Shown here one piece after another: positions 28,164 through 36,109 of a stretch of 64,000 bases of DNA; the first letter of the stretch is position 1, and each line of letters begins with the position of its first letter. The position numbers and the translations under genes were made by a program. Source of the stretch: Panacagrimonas perspica (GTDB lineage Bacteria; Pseudomonadota; Gammaproteobacteria; Nevskiales; Nevskiaceae). Below the pieces are notes generated by a model. That model was not told the origin of the DNA, made no database searches, and was given only the letters and a program-made list of their open reading frames with translations. Location: assembly GCF_004364935.1 (NCBI RefSeq), contig NZ_SOBT01000008.1, positions 1,491,534-1,555,533 on the forward strand, written 5' to 3'.

Positions 28164-28685
28164 GTGAACTTCCCGAAGTCCCTGAGCGCGCTCGCACTGC
28201 TGTGCTGCAGCGTCGCCGCGCCCGGCGCCGAAGCCCCTTCCGCAGGCCTGGACCAGGATCTACAGAACCTGAAGAAGGATGTGCTCGACATCAACCGCGA
28301 CCTCTTCGTGCTGCAGGAGGACCTCCTGTTCCCTGCCAACACGCAGGTCGCGGTGTTCGTGTCGATGGACGTCGGCCTGTTCTTCGCGCTGGACTCGGTG
28401 AAGCTGTCGATCGACGGCGTGGAGCTGGCCCACTACCTCTACACCGAGCGTGAGGCCGAAGCCCTGCTCAAGGGCGGCGTGCAACGGCTCTACGTGGGCA
28501 ACCTGAAGGTCGGCAAGCACGAGCTGGTCGCGGTGTTCAACGGCAAGGGCACGCACGAGCGCGACTACCGTCGCGGCACCACGCTCGAGATCGACAAGGG
28601 CATCGGCGCGCAGTTCGTCGAGCTGAAGATCTCCGACCTGCAGCGCAAGCAGCAGCCCGAATTCGTCACCCGGATCTGGGAGTAG
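28164..28685 (+). CDS. Secreted protein of unknown function
   Basis: A 173-residue protein starting at GTG 28164, two bases after the DUF3570 stop. A signal peptide (SLSALALLCCSVAAPGAEA) is followed by a short predicted coiled coil (LDQDLQNLKKDVLDINRDLFVLQEDLL) and a beta-rich domain (TQVAVFVSMDVGLFFALDSV to the end) with KLSIDGVELAHYLYTEREA. I do not recognise the family. The coiled coil and position before two TPR proteins suggest a periplasmic adaptor of the same complex. Confidence 0.8.
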   Translation: MNFPKSLSALALLCCSVAAPGAEAPSAGLDQDLQNLKKDVLDINRDLFVLQEDLLFPANTQVAVFVSMDVGLFFALDSVKLSIDGVELAHYLYTEREAEALLKGGVQRLYVGNLKVGKHELVAVFNGKGTHERDYRRGTTLEIDKGIGAQFVELKISDLQRKQQPEFVTRIWE

Positions 28686-28686
28686 C

Positions 28687-30558
28687 GTGCGACGTCTGCT
28701 CGCCTTCGCGATCGCGCTGCTGCTTTCGGGCGGCGCTGCGCTCGCGGCTGCGGACAAGCCGAAACCCGGCGTGCTGCGCGAAGGACGACAGATCCGCGAC
28801 CTGCACTACGGCGACGTGCTGTTTCATTTCTACCAGGACGATTTCTTCAACGCGATCGTCGGCTTCACCGCCGCGCGCCAGATGGGCCGTGCCGAGCCGC
28901 ACGCCGCCGATGGCGAACTGCTGCTGGGCGGCATGCTGCTCAGCTACGGCCAGCACCAGCAGGCCTCGCAGATCTTCCAGGCCCTGCTCGATAGCGGCGC
29001 CAAGCAGGAGATCCGCGATCGCGCCTGGTTCTTCCTGTCACGGGTGTCGTTCGACCGCGGTTCGGTGGACCGGGCCCAGGATTCGATCGGCCGCATCACC
29101 GGCAAGCTGCCGGGCCGCCTCGAGGACGAACGCCGCCTGCTCGAGGCGCAGGTGCTGATGGGGCAGCAGCGCTACGCGGAAGCCGCGGCGCAACTCGCCG
29201 ACTGGAAAGGCGGTGAGGACTGGGCCGGCTACGCACGCTTCAACGAGGGCGTCGCGCTGGTGCGTGCCGAGCGCATCGACGAAGGCCTGAAGGTGTTGGA
29301 GATCGCCGGCACGACCGGTGGCAGCAGCGAGGAGGACCGGGCGATCCGTGATCGCGCCAACCTCGCGCTGGGTTTCGCCGCGGTCCAGACCGAACGGCAC
29401 GAGGCGGCGCGCACGGCGTTTCGCCGCGTGCGTCTCGAAGGTCCGTGGTCGAACCAGGCGCTGCTCGGACTGGGCTGGGCCGAGTCGGCGATGGGCCACT
29501 ATCGCGAGGCCCTGGTGCCCTGGATGGAGTTGCAACAACGCGACCTGCTCGATCCTTCGGTGCAGGAATCGATGCTCGCCATTCCGTACGCGATGATGGG
29601 CCTGAAGGCCTACGGCCAGGCCGCCCAGCGCTACGAAAAAGCGATCGCGTCGTTCGATGTCGAGAGCCGCAATCTCGACCGCAGCATCCAGCGCATCCAC
29701 AGCGGCGCGATGCTCGACGAGCTGTTTGCCGACGACAATCCGAACAGCCTCGGCGGCAACTGGCAGATCGACCGGCTGCCGGCGACCGAAGAGACCCGTT
29801 ACCTCGTGCGCCTGATGTCGACCCGCGGGTTCCAGGAAGGCCTGAAGAACTACCGCGACCTTCGTTTCGTCCACGCCAATCTGCAGCGCTGGTCACGCGA
29901 CCTGGGCACGTTCAGCGACATGCTCGCCACGCGGAAGATGCGCTACGAGGAACATCTTCCCGCGGTGCGCCAGGCGATGGAGCGCAACGCGATCGACGTG
30001 GCGATGGAGCGTCGCGCAGCACTGGTCGCGCGCCTCTCGACGGTCGAGCAGACGCGCGATCCGATCAGCCTGGCCAGCGCCCGGGAAGCCGCGCAATGGG
30101 CGCAGCTGCAGCGGGTCTCGCAGCGGATCTCGCAGCTCGCGCCCGGTCCACAGGCCGACGCCCTGCGCGACCGTGCCCGCGTGCTGCAGGGCGTGCTGCG
30201 ATGGAACCTCAGTCACGACTATGCGGTTCGTCTGTGGCAGACGCGAACCGAACTGGCGCGCGTCGACAAGGCGCTGGCCGAAGCACGGACACTGCGCACG
30301 TCGGTGGTCGAGGCACAGTCCAGCGAGCCCTCGCGGCTCGCCGGCTTCGGCAAGCGCATCGACGCCCAGGGCCCGCGTGTCGCGGCCCTGCTCGTGCGCA
30401 CCGACGCGCTGCTCGCCCGCCAGCGGCAGGAGCTGCAACAGATCGCGGCCGACGAGCTGACGCTCTACAAGGAGCGACTCGCCGGCTATTCCTCCGAAGC
30501 GCATTTCGCGCTCGCGCAGGTCTACGACCGCGCTGCGGTCAAGGCGCCTGCGCCATGA
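28687..30558 (+). CDS. Periplasmic TPR protein (623 aa)
   Basis: A secreted helical-repeat protein. The signal (RLLAFAIALLLSGGAALAAA) is followed by many TPR-like pairs (for example GELLLGGMLLSYGQHQQASQIFQALL and ALLGLGWAESAMGHYREAL) to about residue 330, and a C-terminal part rich in long helices with coiled-coil potential (MERNAIDVAMERRAALVARL, WQTRTELARVDKALAEARTL). GTG start at 28687. Its stop overlaps the next TPR gene's start (ATGA, 30555-30558). Proteins of this sort scaffold envelope complexes; the exact partner is unknown. Confidence 0.85.
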   Translation: MRRLLAFAIALLLSGGAALAAADKPKPGVLREGRQIRDLHYGDVLFHFYQDDFFNAIVGFTAARQMGRAEPHAADGELLLGGMLLSYGQHQQASQIFQALLDSGAKQEIRDRAWFFLSRVSFDRGSVDRAQDSIGRITGKLPGRLEDERRLLEAQVLMGQQRYAEAAAQLADWKGGEDWAGYARFNEGVALVRAERIDEGLKVLEIAGTTGGSSEEDRAIRDRANLALGFAAVQTERHEAARTAFRRVRLEGPWSNQALLGLGWAESAMGHYREALVPWMELQQRDLLDPSVQESMLAIPYAMMGLKAYGQAAQRYEKAIASFDVESRNLDRSIQRIHSGAMLDELFADDNPNSLGGNWQIDRLPATEETRYLVRLMSTRGFQEGLKNYRDLRFVHANLQRWSRDLGTFSDMLATRKMRYEEHLPAVRQAMERNAIDVAMERRAALVARLSTVEQTRDPISLASAREAAQWAQLQRVSQRISQLAPGPQADALRDRARVLQGVLRWNLSHDYAVRLWQTRTELARVDKALAEARTLRTSVVEAQSSEPSRLAGFGKRIDAQGPRVAALLVRTDALLARQRQELQQIAADELTLYKERLAGYSSEAHFALAQVYDRAAVKAPAP

Positions 30559-33500
30559 GCCACAGCTTGCATCGCATCGCGATCACACTGGCCTGCCTGC
30601 TGACGGTGACGAGCGCATTGGCGGCCAAGAAGGACAAGGAACCCAAGACGCTCGAGAGCCTGTCGAGCCAGAGCATCGAGCTGCCGCCCGATGCGCCGCT
30701 GACCGGCGTCGACGCCGGCGCACGCGACCATTACCGCAAGTACCTGGAGACGCCGAGCGCGGATCCCGAGCGTTCCGCCGAGGCGATGCGCCGGCTGGGC
30801 GATCTCGAACTCGAGGACGGCGAGGCCGCGGCGCTCGACGCCGACGATGCGCGACTTCCCGCCTCGGCCTACACCGCCGCCATCGCGCGTTACCGCGAGC
30901 TGCTGGAACGCTATCCCGACGATCCGCGCAACGACGCGGTGCTCTATCAACTGGCGCGCGCACAGGACAGCGGCGGCGATTCGCTGGGCGCCCTGTCCTC
31001 GCTCGACACGCTGGTGTCACGCTATCCGAAGGCCGCGAATCTCGACGAGGTGCAGTTTCGCCGCGGCGAGCTGCTGTTCGGTCACAAGCGCTTCGCCGAG
31101 GCGCAGCGTGCCTACGAGGCCGTGCTCGCGCTGCCGAACAAGCCCACGTTCCGGGAGCCCGCCCGCTACAAGCTGGGCTGGTCGCTGTTCCGCCAGGATC
31201 GGCACGACGCGTCGGTGCGCGCCTTCCTGTCGCTGCTCGACGCGCGTTTCGAGGGCGTTGCGCCGGCATCGGTCGATGGCGTCGTCGCGAGCATGCCGGT
31301 GGCGGTCCGCGAACTCGTCGACGACAGCCTGCGCGCGACATCGCTGTCCTTCTCGTTCGAGCAAGGCCTTCGCAGCCTCCAGCAGGCCATGTCGGAGCGT
31401 GCGAAGAACGGTGGCGCCGCTCCCTACGAGCACCTCGTGTACCTGAGTCTCGCGGACCAGTATCTCGAGCAGAAGCGATGGTCCGATGCGGCCGGCGTGT
31501 TCTCCGGCTACGTCGAAAGCCATCCGCTCGATGCACGCTCGCAGGGTCTCCAGCAACGCGCCATCGCGGCACTCGACCAGGGCAATTTCCCGGATCAGGC
31601 GATCGCCGCACGCGCGGTGTACGTCGAGCACTTCGGGCCGGACCAGCCGTACTGGAAAGCGCAGAAGGCGCCGCCGGATGCGTCGACGCTCGCGGTCCTG
31701 CGCGATTCGACGTGGAAGGTCTCGCAACAGCACCACGCGCTCGCCCAATCGAAGTCCTTGTCGGCTGAAGACCGCAGGCGCGAGTACGCCTCGGCGGCCG
31801 ACGGCTACCGACGGTACCGCGCGTATTTCCCGAAGGACGCCCGAATCCCGGAAGCCCAGTTCCTGCTCGGCGAAGTGCTGTACGACGAGGGCGACTACGC
31901 CCAGGCCTTGCTCGCCTACGAATCCTCGGCCTACGAATTTCCGCCTCACGCACACAGCGCGGAGGCGGGGTACGCCGCGCTGCTCGCCTACGAGAAGAAC
32001 GAAGCCAAGCTGTCCGGCGACGACGCGAAGGCCTGGCATCGCCGTCGCCTCGACGCCGGCCTGCGCTTCGCCGCGGCCTTCCCCGCTCACCAGCAAGCCG
32101 CCGCTGCCCGGCTGGGCGCCGCCGAAGGTCTGCTCGCCGGCGGTGCCGCCACCGACGCCGCGAACGCCGCCACCGCCGTCACGACGTCGGCATCCGCGAC
32201 ACCCGATCAGCGCCGCGCGGCCTGGCGCGTGCTCGGCCATGCACGCGTCGATGCCAAGGACTACGCAGGCGCCGAGAAGGCCTACCTGGAAGCCACCCGC
32301 CTGGACCTGGCGGCCAATCGCAAGGATCCCGAGCTGCGCGAGCACCTGGCGGCGGCGATCTACCTGCAGGGCGAGAAGGCGCGTGAGGCCGGCGAGGTCG
32401 ACGAGGCCGCCGCCGCCTTCCTGCGCGTCGGTCGCATCACGCCCGACTCGCCGACGGTGGCCACCGCCGACTACGAGGCCGCGCAGACCTACCTCGCCGC
32501 CGGTCGCGCAGCCGACGCCGTACCGATCCTGCAGCGCTTCGCGTCGGCGCATCGCGACAGTCCGCTCGCGTCCGCGGCCACCGCGCGCCTGGCGCTGGCC
32601 TACATCGAAACCAGGGACGAAGGTTCTGCCGCCAAGGCCTTCGAGGACATCGCCAACGACAAGGCCACGCCGCGCGCCGAGCAGCAGGAAGCCCTGCAGC
32701 AAGCCGCGAAGCTGTACGCGTCGCGCAAGGACGAGGCCGGCCAGACGCGCCTGCTGACGCAGTTCATCACCCGCTTTCCGGACAACTTCGGTGGCGTGCT
32801 CGAAGCCCGTCATCGCCTGCTCGGGCTCGCCGTGGCGCGTCACGACGCCACCGCCGCAAAGCAACTGGCCGAACGCCAGATCGCCGACGACGCGGCCGCC
32901 GGCACCCAGCGCAACGACCGTTCGCGCTGGCTCGCCGCACAGGCGGCGCTGCGGCTGGCCGATCCGCTGCGCGAAGCGTTCACGGCCACGCGCCTGACGC
33001 TACCGCTGGACAAGAGCCTGAAGCGCAAGAAGGCGCAGATGGAGACCGCCCTCGCCGCCTACGGGCGCGCCGCCGACTACGGCGTGGCCGACGCGCTCAC
33101 CGAATCCACGTTCCGGCTCGGCGAGATCTACCAGGCGCTCGCCCAGTCGCTGTACGACTCCGAGCGACCGAAGAAGCTCGATGCGCAGGCGCTCGCCGAA
33201 TACGATCTGATCGTGCAGGAGCAGGCATTTCCGTTCGAGGAAAAAGCCATCGAGCTGCACGAGGCCAACGCTCGTCGCGCACGCAGCGGGCTGTACGACG
33301 CCTGGGTGCGCAACAGCTACACGAGCCTGGCGTCGCTGGTGCCGGGCCGCTACGCGCGACCGCCGCGTGGACCGTCGCCGTCCCAGACACGCGCAGCACT
33401 CGAGGCCCTGGCTACGCAGAACCCCACGTCCGCGCCGGCCCAGTTCCAGCTCGGCCAGGCGCTCGCGGCCGAGGGACGTTTCACCGACGCCGACGCGGCG

Positions 33501-33716
33501 TTCGCACGGGCTCAGGCCGCCGACGGCAAGTACGCACGCGCGTTCTACGACCGCGCCGTGCTCAACGAGCTCTATCTCGAACAGCCCGCCGAGGCGATCC
33601 GCAACTACGAATCCTTCCAGGCTCTGCTCGATCAGTCCGATCCGCAGGTGAAGAGCTGGATCGATGCACTGCGCAAGCGCGCGGCCGCCGTGAGTTCGAA
33701 GGGGGCCGGATCATGA
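30555..33716 (+). CDS. Very large periplasmic TPR protein (1053 aa)
   Basis: Signal peptide (ITLACLLTVTSALAA) then about 1000 residues of TPR and TPR-like repeats: RYRELLERYPDDPRNDAVLYQLARAQ, RFAEAQRAYEAVLALPNK, GYRRYRAYFPKDARIPEAQFLLGEVLYDEG, AYLEATRLDLAANRKDPELR and a final canonical repeat near residue 970. ATG at 30555 is fixed by overlap with the previous stop. The size and repeat content resemble the periplasmic TPR parts of gliding- and Tol-like machines (YbgF/CpoB, Agl/Glt-type proteins). It directly precedes the motor genes, so it probably connects the motor with outer-membrane parts. Confidence 0.87.
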   Translation: MSHSLHRIAITLACLLTVTSALAAKKDKEPKTLESLSSQSIELPPDAPLTGVDAGARDHYRKYLETPSADPERSAEAMRRLGDLELEDGEAAALDADDARLPASAYTAAIARYRELLERYPDDPRNDAVLYQLARAQDSGGDSLGALSSLDTLVSRYPKAANLDEVQFRRGELLFGHKRFAEAQRAYEAVLALPNKPTFREPARYKLGWSLFRQDRHDASVRAFLSLLDARFEGVAPASVDGVVASMPVAVRELVDDSLRATSLSFSFEQGLRSLQQAMSERAKNGGAAPYEHLVYLSLADQYLEQKRWSDAAGVFSGYVESHPLDARSQGLQQRAIAALDQGNFPDQAIAARAVYVEHFGPDQPYWKAQKAPPDASTLAVLRDSTWKVSQQHHALAQSKSLSAEDRRREYASAADGYRRYRAYFPKDARIPEAQFLLGEVLYDEGDYAQALLAYESSAYEFPPHAHSAEAGYAALLAYEKNEAKLSGDDAKAWHRRRLDAGLRFAAAFPAHQQAAAARLGAAEGLLAGGAATDAANAATAVTTSASATPDQRRAAWRVLGHARVDAKDYAGAEKAYLEATRLDLAANRKDPELREHLAAAIYLQGEKAREAGEVDEAAAAFLRVGRITPDSPTVATADYEAAQTYLAAGRAADAVPILQRFASAHRDSPLASAATARLALAYIETRDEGSAAKAFEDIANDKATPRAEQQEALQQAAKLYASRKDEAGQTRLLTQFITRFPDNFGGVLEARHRLLGLAVARHDATAAKQLAERQIADDAAAGTQRNDRSRWLAAQAALRLADPLREAFTATRLTLPLDKSLKRKKAQMETALAAYGRAADYGVADALTESTFRLGEIYQALAQSLYDSERPKKLDAQALAEYDLIVQEQAFPFEEKAIELHEANARRARSGLYDAWVRNSYTSLASLVPGRYARPPRGPSPSQTRAALEALATQNPTSAPAQFQLGQALAAEGRFTDADAAFARAQAADGKYARAFYDRAVLNELYLEQPAEAIRNYESFQALLDQSDPQVKSWIDALRKRAAAVSSKGAGS

Positions 33717-34276
33717 GGGCGAGTGGAACAACGGAACGGCGAGCGCAAAGGCGCAAAGAAAAGAAAGAAAGGACGCAAAGACTGTTCGTGATCAGCCTGT
33801 CGCGAAGAGATGGCCCTTCTCTTTCCTCTTCTTTGCGTCCTTTCTTTTCCCTTTGCGCCTTTGCGTTAGCCGTTCTGGCGCAAACAAGACGGCCAACAAC
33901 GACAGTCGCACGAACGGCGCCGCGCATCGGCTGGCTCGCCCTGGCTCTCGGCGTTCTGTCGCTGAATGTCCACGCTGCCGAGGCGCCGCCGGCCAAGCCC
34001 GCAACGAAGCAGGACACGAGGCCCGCGCAGATTCAGAAGGATCCGCTGCCGCTGGACACGACGACGATCAAGGGACAACAGGGCCTGCCCAAGGTGCTGA
34101 ACATCGTGCCGTGGAAGCGGCCCGACAAGAGCGGCATGCCGGGACGGCCCTCGATGTCGCTGGTGGACGAGGCGCTGTCACCGCTGGACCGCGGCGAGAC
34201 GCGACGGCAACTGCGTTACGAAAACGACTTGCAGGCGACAGCGGCTCCCGCTGCCGCGACAACCGAATCGAAGTGA
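33713..34276 (+). CDS. Small signal-peptide protein carrying an inserted repeat
   Basis: The frame begins at ATG 33713, overlapping the preceding stop (ATGA), and encodes 187 residues. Residues about 9-55 are coded by an A-rich inverted repeat (33735-33874) and are low-complexity (RRKEKKERTQR and LSSSLRPFFSLCAFALAV). The plausible native protein starts again at RIGWLALALGVLSLNVHAAEA, a signal peptide, then a proline-rich segment and a short conserved-looking end (KVLNIVPWKRPD, RPSMSLVDEALSPLDRGETRRQLRYE). The repeat seems to have gone in between the start codon and the signal, keeping frame. Function is unknown; neighbours make it an accessory of the ExbB/ExbD/AgmX module. Confidence 0.7.
   Translation: MRASGTTERRAQRRKEKKERTQRLFVISLSRRDGPSLSSSLRPFFSLCAFALAVLAQTRRPTTTVARTAPRIGWLALALGVLSLNVHAAEAPPAKPATKQDTRPAQIQKDPLPLDTTTIKGQQGLPKVLNIVPWKRPDKSGMPGRPSMSLVDEALSPLDRGETRRQLRYENDLQATAAPAAATTESK
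33735..33874. repeat. A-rich inverted-repeat element inside a coding region
   Basis: The left arm (about 33735-33780, CGCAAAGGCGCAAAG...GGACGCAAAG) and the right arm (about 33831-33874) are near-perfect reverse complements around a 50-base centre. It resembles a miniature non-autonomous element. One related copy without its mate lies at 62444-62499. Confidence 0.8.
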
Positions 34277-34289
34277 AGGAGTAGATGCG

Positions 34290-35000
34290 ATGGAATTCTT
34301 TGGCGGGATCCTGCGGTTCTTCCAGAACGGGGGCATCTTCATGTTTCCGATTGCCGCGACGGCCGCTTTCGGCATCGCGGTGACCGTCGAACGCTGGCTG
34401 TATCTGAAGCGGACGATCGCGAAGAACACGGCGCTGTGGCAGCGCGTCGCGCCGCAGTTGATCGACGGCAACCTCGACGGCGCCGATCGTTCGGCCCAGG
34501 GTTCCGAGGCCGCCCTCGCCGGCCTGCTGCGCTACGGCATCGGCCGCATCCGCCAGGGCTGGCCGCGCGACGATCTGCAGCGCAGCCTCGACGGCAGCGT
34601 CGCCGACACGATCTCGATGGTCGAGAAGCGCACGCACTACCTCTCGATGCTCGCCAACGTGGCCACGCTGCTCGGCCTGCTCGGCACGATCATGGGCCTG
34701 GTGCACGCCTTCGCCGCGGTCGGCCAGGTCAGCGCTGCCGAGAAGGCGGGGCTGCTGTCGTCCTCGATCTCGGAAGCCCTGAACTGCACGGCGTTCGGCC
34801 TGCTCGTCGCGATCCCGCTGATGGTCGTCCACTCGTTCCTGCAGTCGCGATCCAGCGAGATCGTCGACATCCTCGACTCGGCCTCGTCGAAGCTCCTCGA
34901 TGCGGCAGCCGAGCGCAGCCTCTCCACTGGCAAGGTCCCGGGCACCGCGGCACCGCGCGCCGCGGACGAATCCGGCGCCGCGACGCTGGTACCAGCGTGA
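34290..35000 (+). CDS. MotA/TolQ/ExbB-family proton-channel protein
   Basis: The 236-residue inner-membrane channel half of an energising motor. The first helix is near residues 15-35 (GIFMFPIAATAAFGIAVTVE), the second is LLGLLGTIMGLVHAFAAVG and the third follows SEALNCTAFGLLVAIPLMVV; the helix threonines and the SEAL glutamate typical of ExbB are present. AAGGAG lies 8 bases before the ATG. It heads a block with two ExbD-type genes and an AgmX/PglI protein and should convert proton flow into movement of the periplasmic parts. Confidence 0.92.
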   Translation: MEFFGGILRFFQNGGIFMFPIAATAAFGIAVTVERWLYLKRTIAKNTALWQRVAPQLIDGNLDGADRSAQGSEAALAGLLRYGIGRIRQGWPRDDLQRSLDGSVADTISMVEKRTHYLSMLANVATLLGLLGTIMGLVHAFAAVGQVSAAEKAGLLSSSISEALNCTAFGLLVAIPLMVVHSFLQSRSSEIVDILDSASSKLLDAAAERSLSTGKVPGTAAPRAADESGAATLVPA

Positions 35001-35040
35001 GCGGATCGCGACACGACGACAGCACTTCCCGAGCACGCGA

Positions 35041-35547
35041 ATGAGTGTCCGCCGCGCACGCCACAAGATCCAAGGCACCGAGCTTCAGCTCACCGCCTTC
35101 ATCAACCCGATGGTCGTACTCGTCACGTTCCTGCTGGTGAACGTGGCGTTCTCGCATGCCTCGGTGCTGGACCTGCGCCTTCCAGGTCCCGCCGCGGGCA
35201 GCGCATCGGCGCCGACACCGGCCGAGAAGCTGCTGCTGCTGGAAGTCACGGTGCGTCAGGGCTCGATCGAGATCGGTGATCGCAACCGTGGTTCGATCGC
35301 GAAGATCCCGAACGTCGGCGATGCGCCGGACCTTGGACGCCTCTCCGCCGAATTGATCGCGCTCAAGACGCAGTACCCCGACGAAAACGAAGCCAGCGTG
35401 CTGCTCGATCCCGACGTCTCCTACGATCGCCTGGTGCAGATCATGGACGTCGTGCGCGCGCAGCCGATGCCGGCGATCTTCGGCGAGGCGCCGCCCGAAC
35501 TGTTCCCGCGCATCGCCATCGGCGACGCGGCTGCCCTCGCCCGCTGA
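35041..35547 (+). CDS. ExbD/TolR-family protein lacking the channel Asp
   Basis: A 168-residue protein with a single N-terminal helix (AFINPMVVLVTFLLVNVAF) and a periplasmic domain. ExbD, TolR and relatives carry one essential aspartate near the start of this helix (FID in E. coli ExbD, Asp25). Here the position reads FINPM, codon AAC at 35104-35106, giving Asn22. The protein is thus likely a structural partner that cannot itself be protonated. The start ATG at 35041 leaves a short gap after exbB. It is followed after one base by a second ExbD gene that keeps the Asp. Confidence 0.85.
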   Translation: MSVRRARHKIQGTELQLTAFINPMVVLVTFLLVNVAFSHASVLDLRLPGPAAGSASAPTPAEKLLLLEVTVRQGSIEIGDRNRGSIAKIPNVGDAPDLGRLSAELIALKTQYPDENEASVLLDPDVSYDRLVQIMDVVRAQPMPAIFGEAPPELFPRIAIGDAAALAR

Positions 35548-35548
35548 C

Positions 35549-36109
35549 ATGCACGTCGCCGCCGCCACGCCGTCGTCGTCGGGCCGTCGCCGCCGCAACA
35601 AGCCGCGGCCGATGCACCTGAACATCATCTCGCTGATCGACATCTTCACGGTGCTGGTCTTCTTCCTGCTGCTGAACCTGACGCAGACCGAGAAGCTGCC
35701 GGAGTCGAAAGACGTGAGGCTGCCCGAGTCGTCAGCGCTGGCCGAGACGCGCGATGCGGTGATCGTCTCGATCAGCCGCGACGAGATCCTGGTGCAAGGC
35801 ACGCCGGTGGCGAAGGTGGCCGACGTTCTCGCGTCGACCGAGCCGCTGATCGCCTCGCTGCACAGCGCGCTCGACGCCCTGCCGCAGGCGGATCCAGCCG
35901 TCGTCGTGGCCAGCCCGGCGACGGCCGAACCCGCGCCCCGCGAACTGACGGTGATGGGCGATCGCGAGATTCCCTACCAGTTGCTGCGCAAGGTGCTGGC
36001 GACCTGCGCTGATGCCGGGTTCGAAGGGATCTCGCTGGCCGTGCTGCAGCGCGCGACGCCGGTGGCCATGTCCTCTTCGCAACCGGTCGTGAGCCTCGCG
36101 CCCCGATGA
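35549..36109 (+). CDS. ExbD/TolR-family protein with channel Asp
   Basis: A 186-residue partner of the ExbB-like channel. A basic N terminus (GRRRRNKPRP) leads into the single helix LNIISLIDIFTVLVFFLLL, which keeps the aspartate (Asp31, codon GAC at 35639). A periplasmic domain of TolR type follows (DAVIVSISRDEILVQG, MGDREIPYQLLRKVLATCADAGFEGISLAV). The start is one base past the previous stop, and the stop overlaps the AgmX/PglI start (ATGA, 36106-36109). It probably forms a heterodimer with the Asn-bearing copy. Confidence 0.9.
   Translation: MHVAAATPSSSGRRRRNKPRPMHLNIISLIDIFTVLVFFLLLNLTQTEKLPESKDVRLPESSALAETRDAVIVSISRDEILVQGTPVAKVADVLASTEPLIASLHSALDALPQADPAVVVASPATAEPAPRELTVMGDREIPYQLLRKVLATCADAGFEGISLAVLQRATPVAMSSSQPVVSLAPR

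Noticed and set aside
29445-30554. In-frame extension upstream of the large TPR protein
   Set aside because: The region is fully coded by the previous TPR gene in another frame, and the real start has a signal peptide and ATGA coupling.
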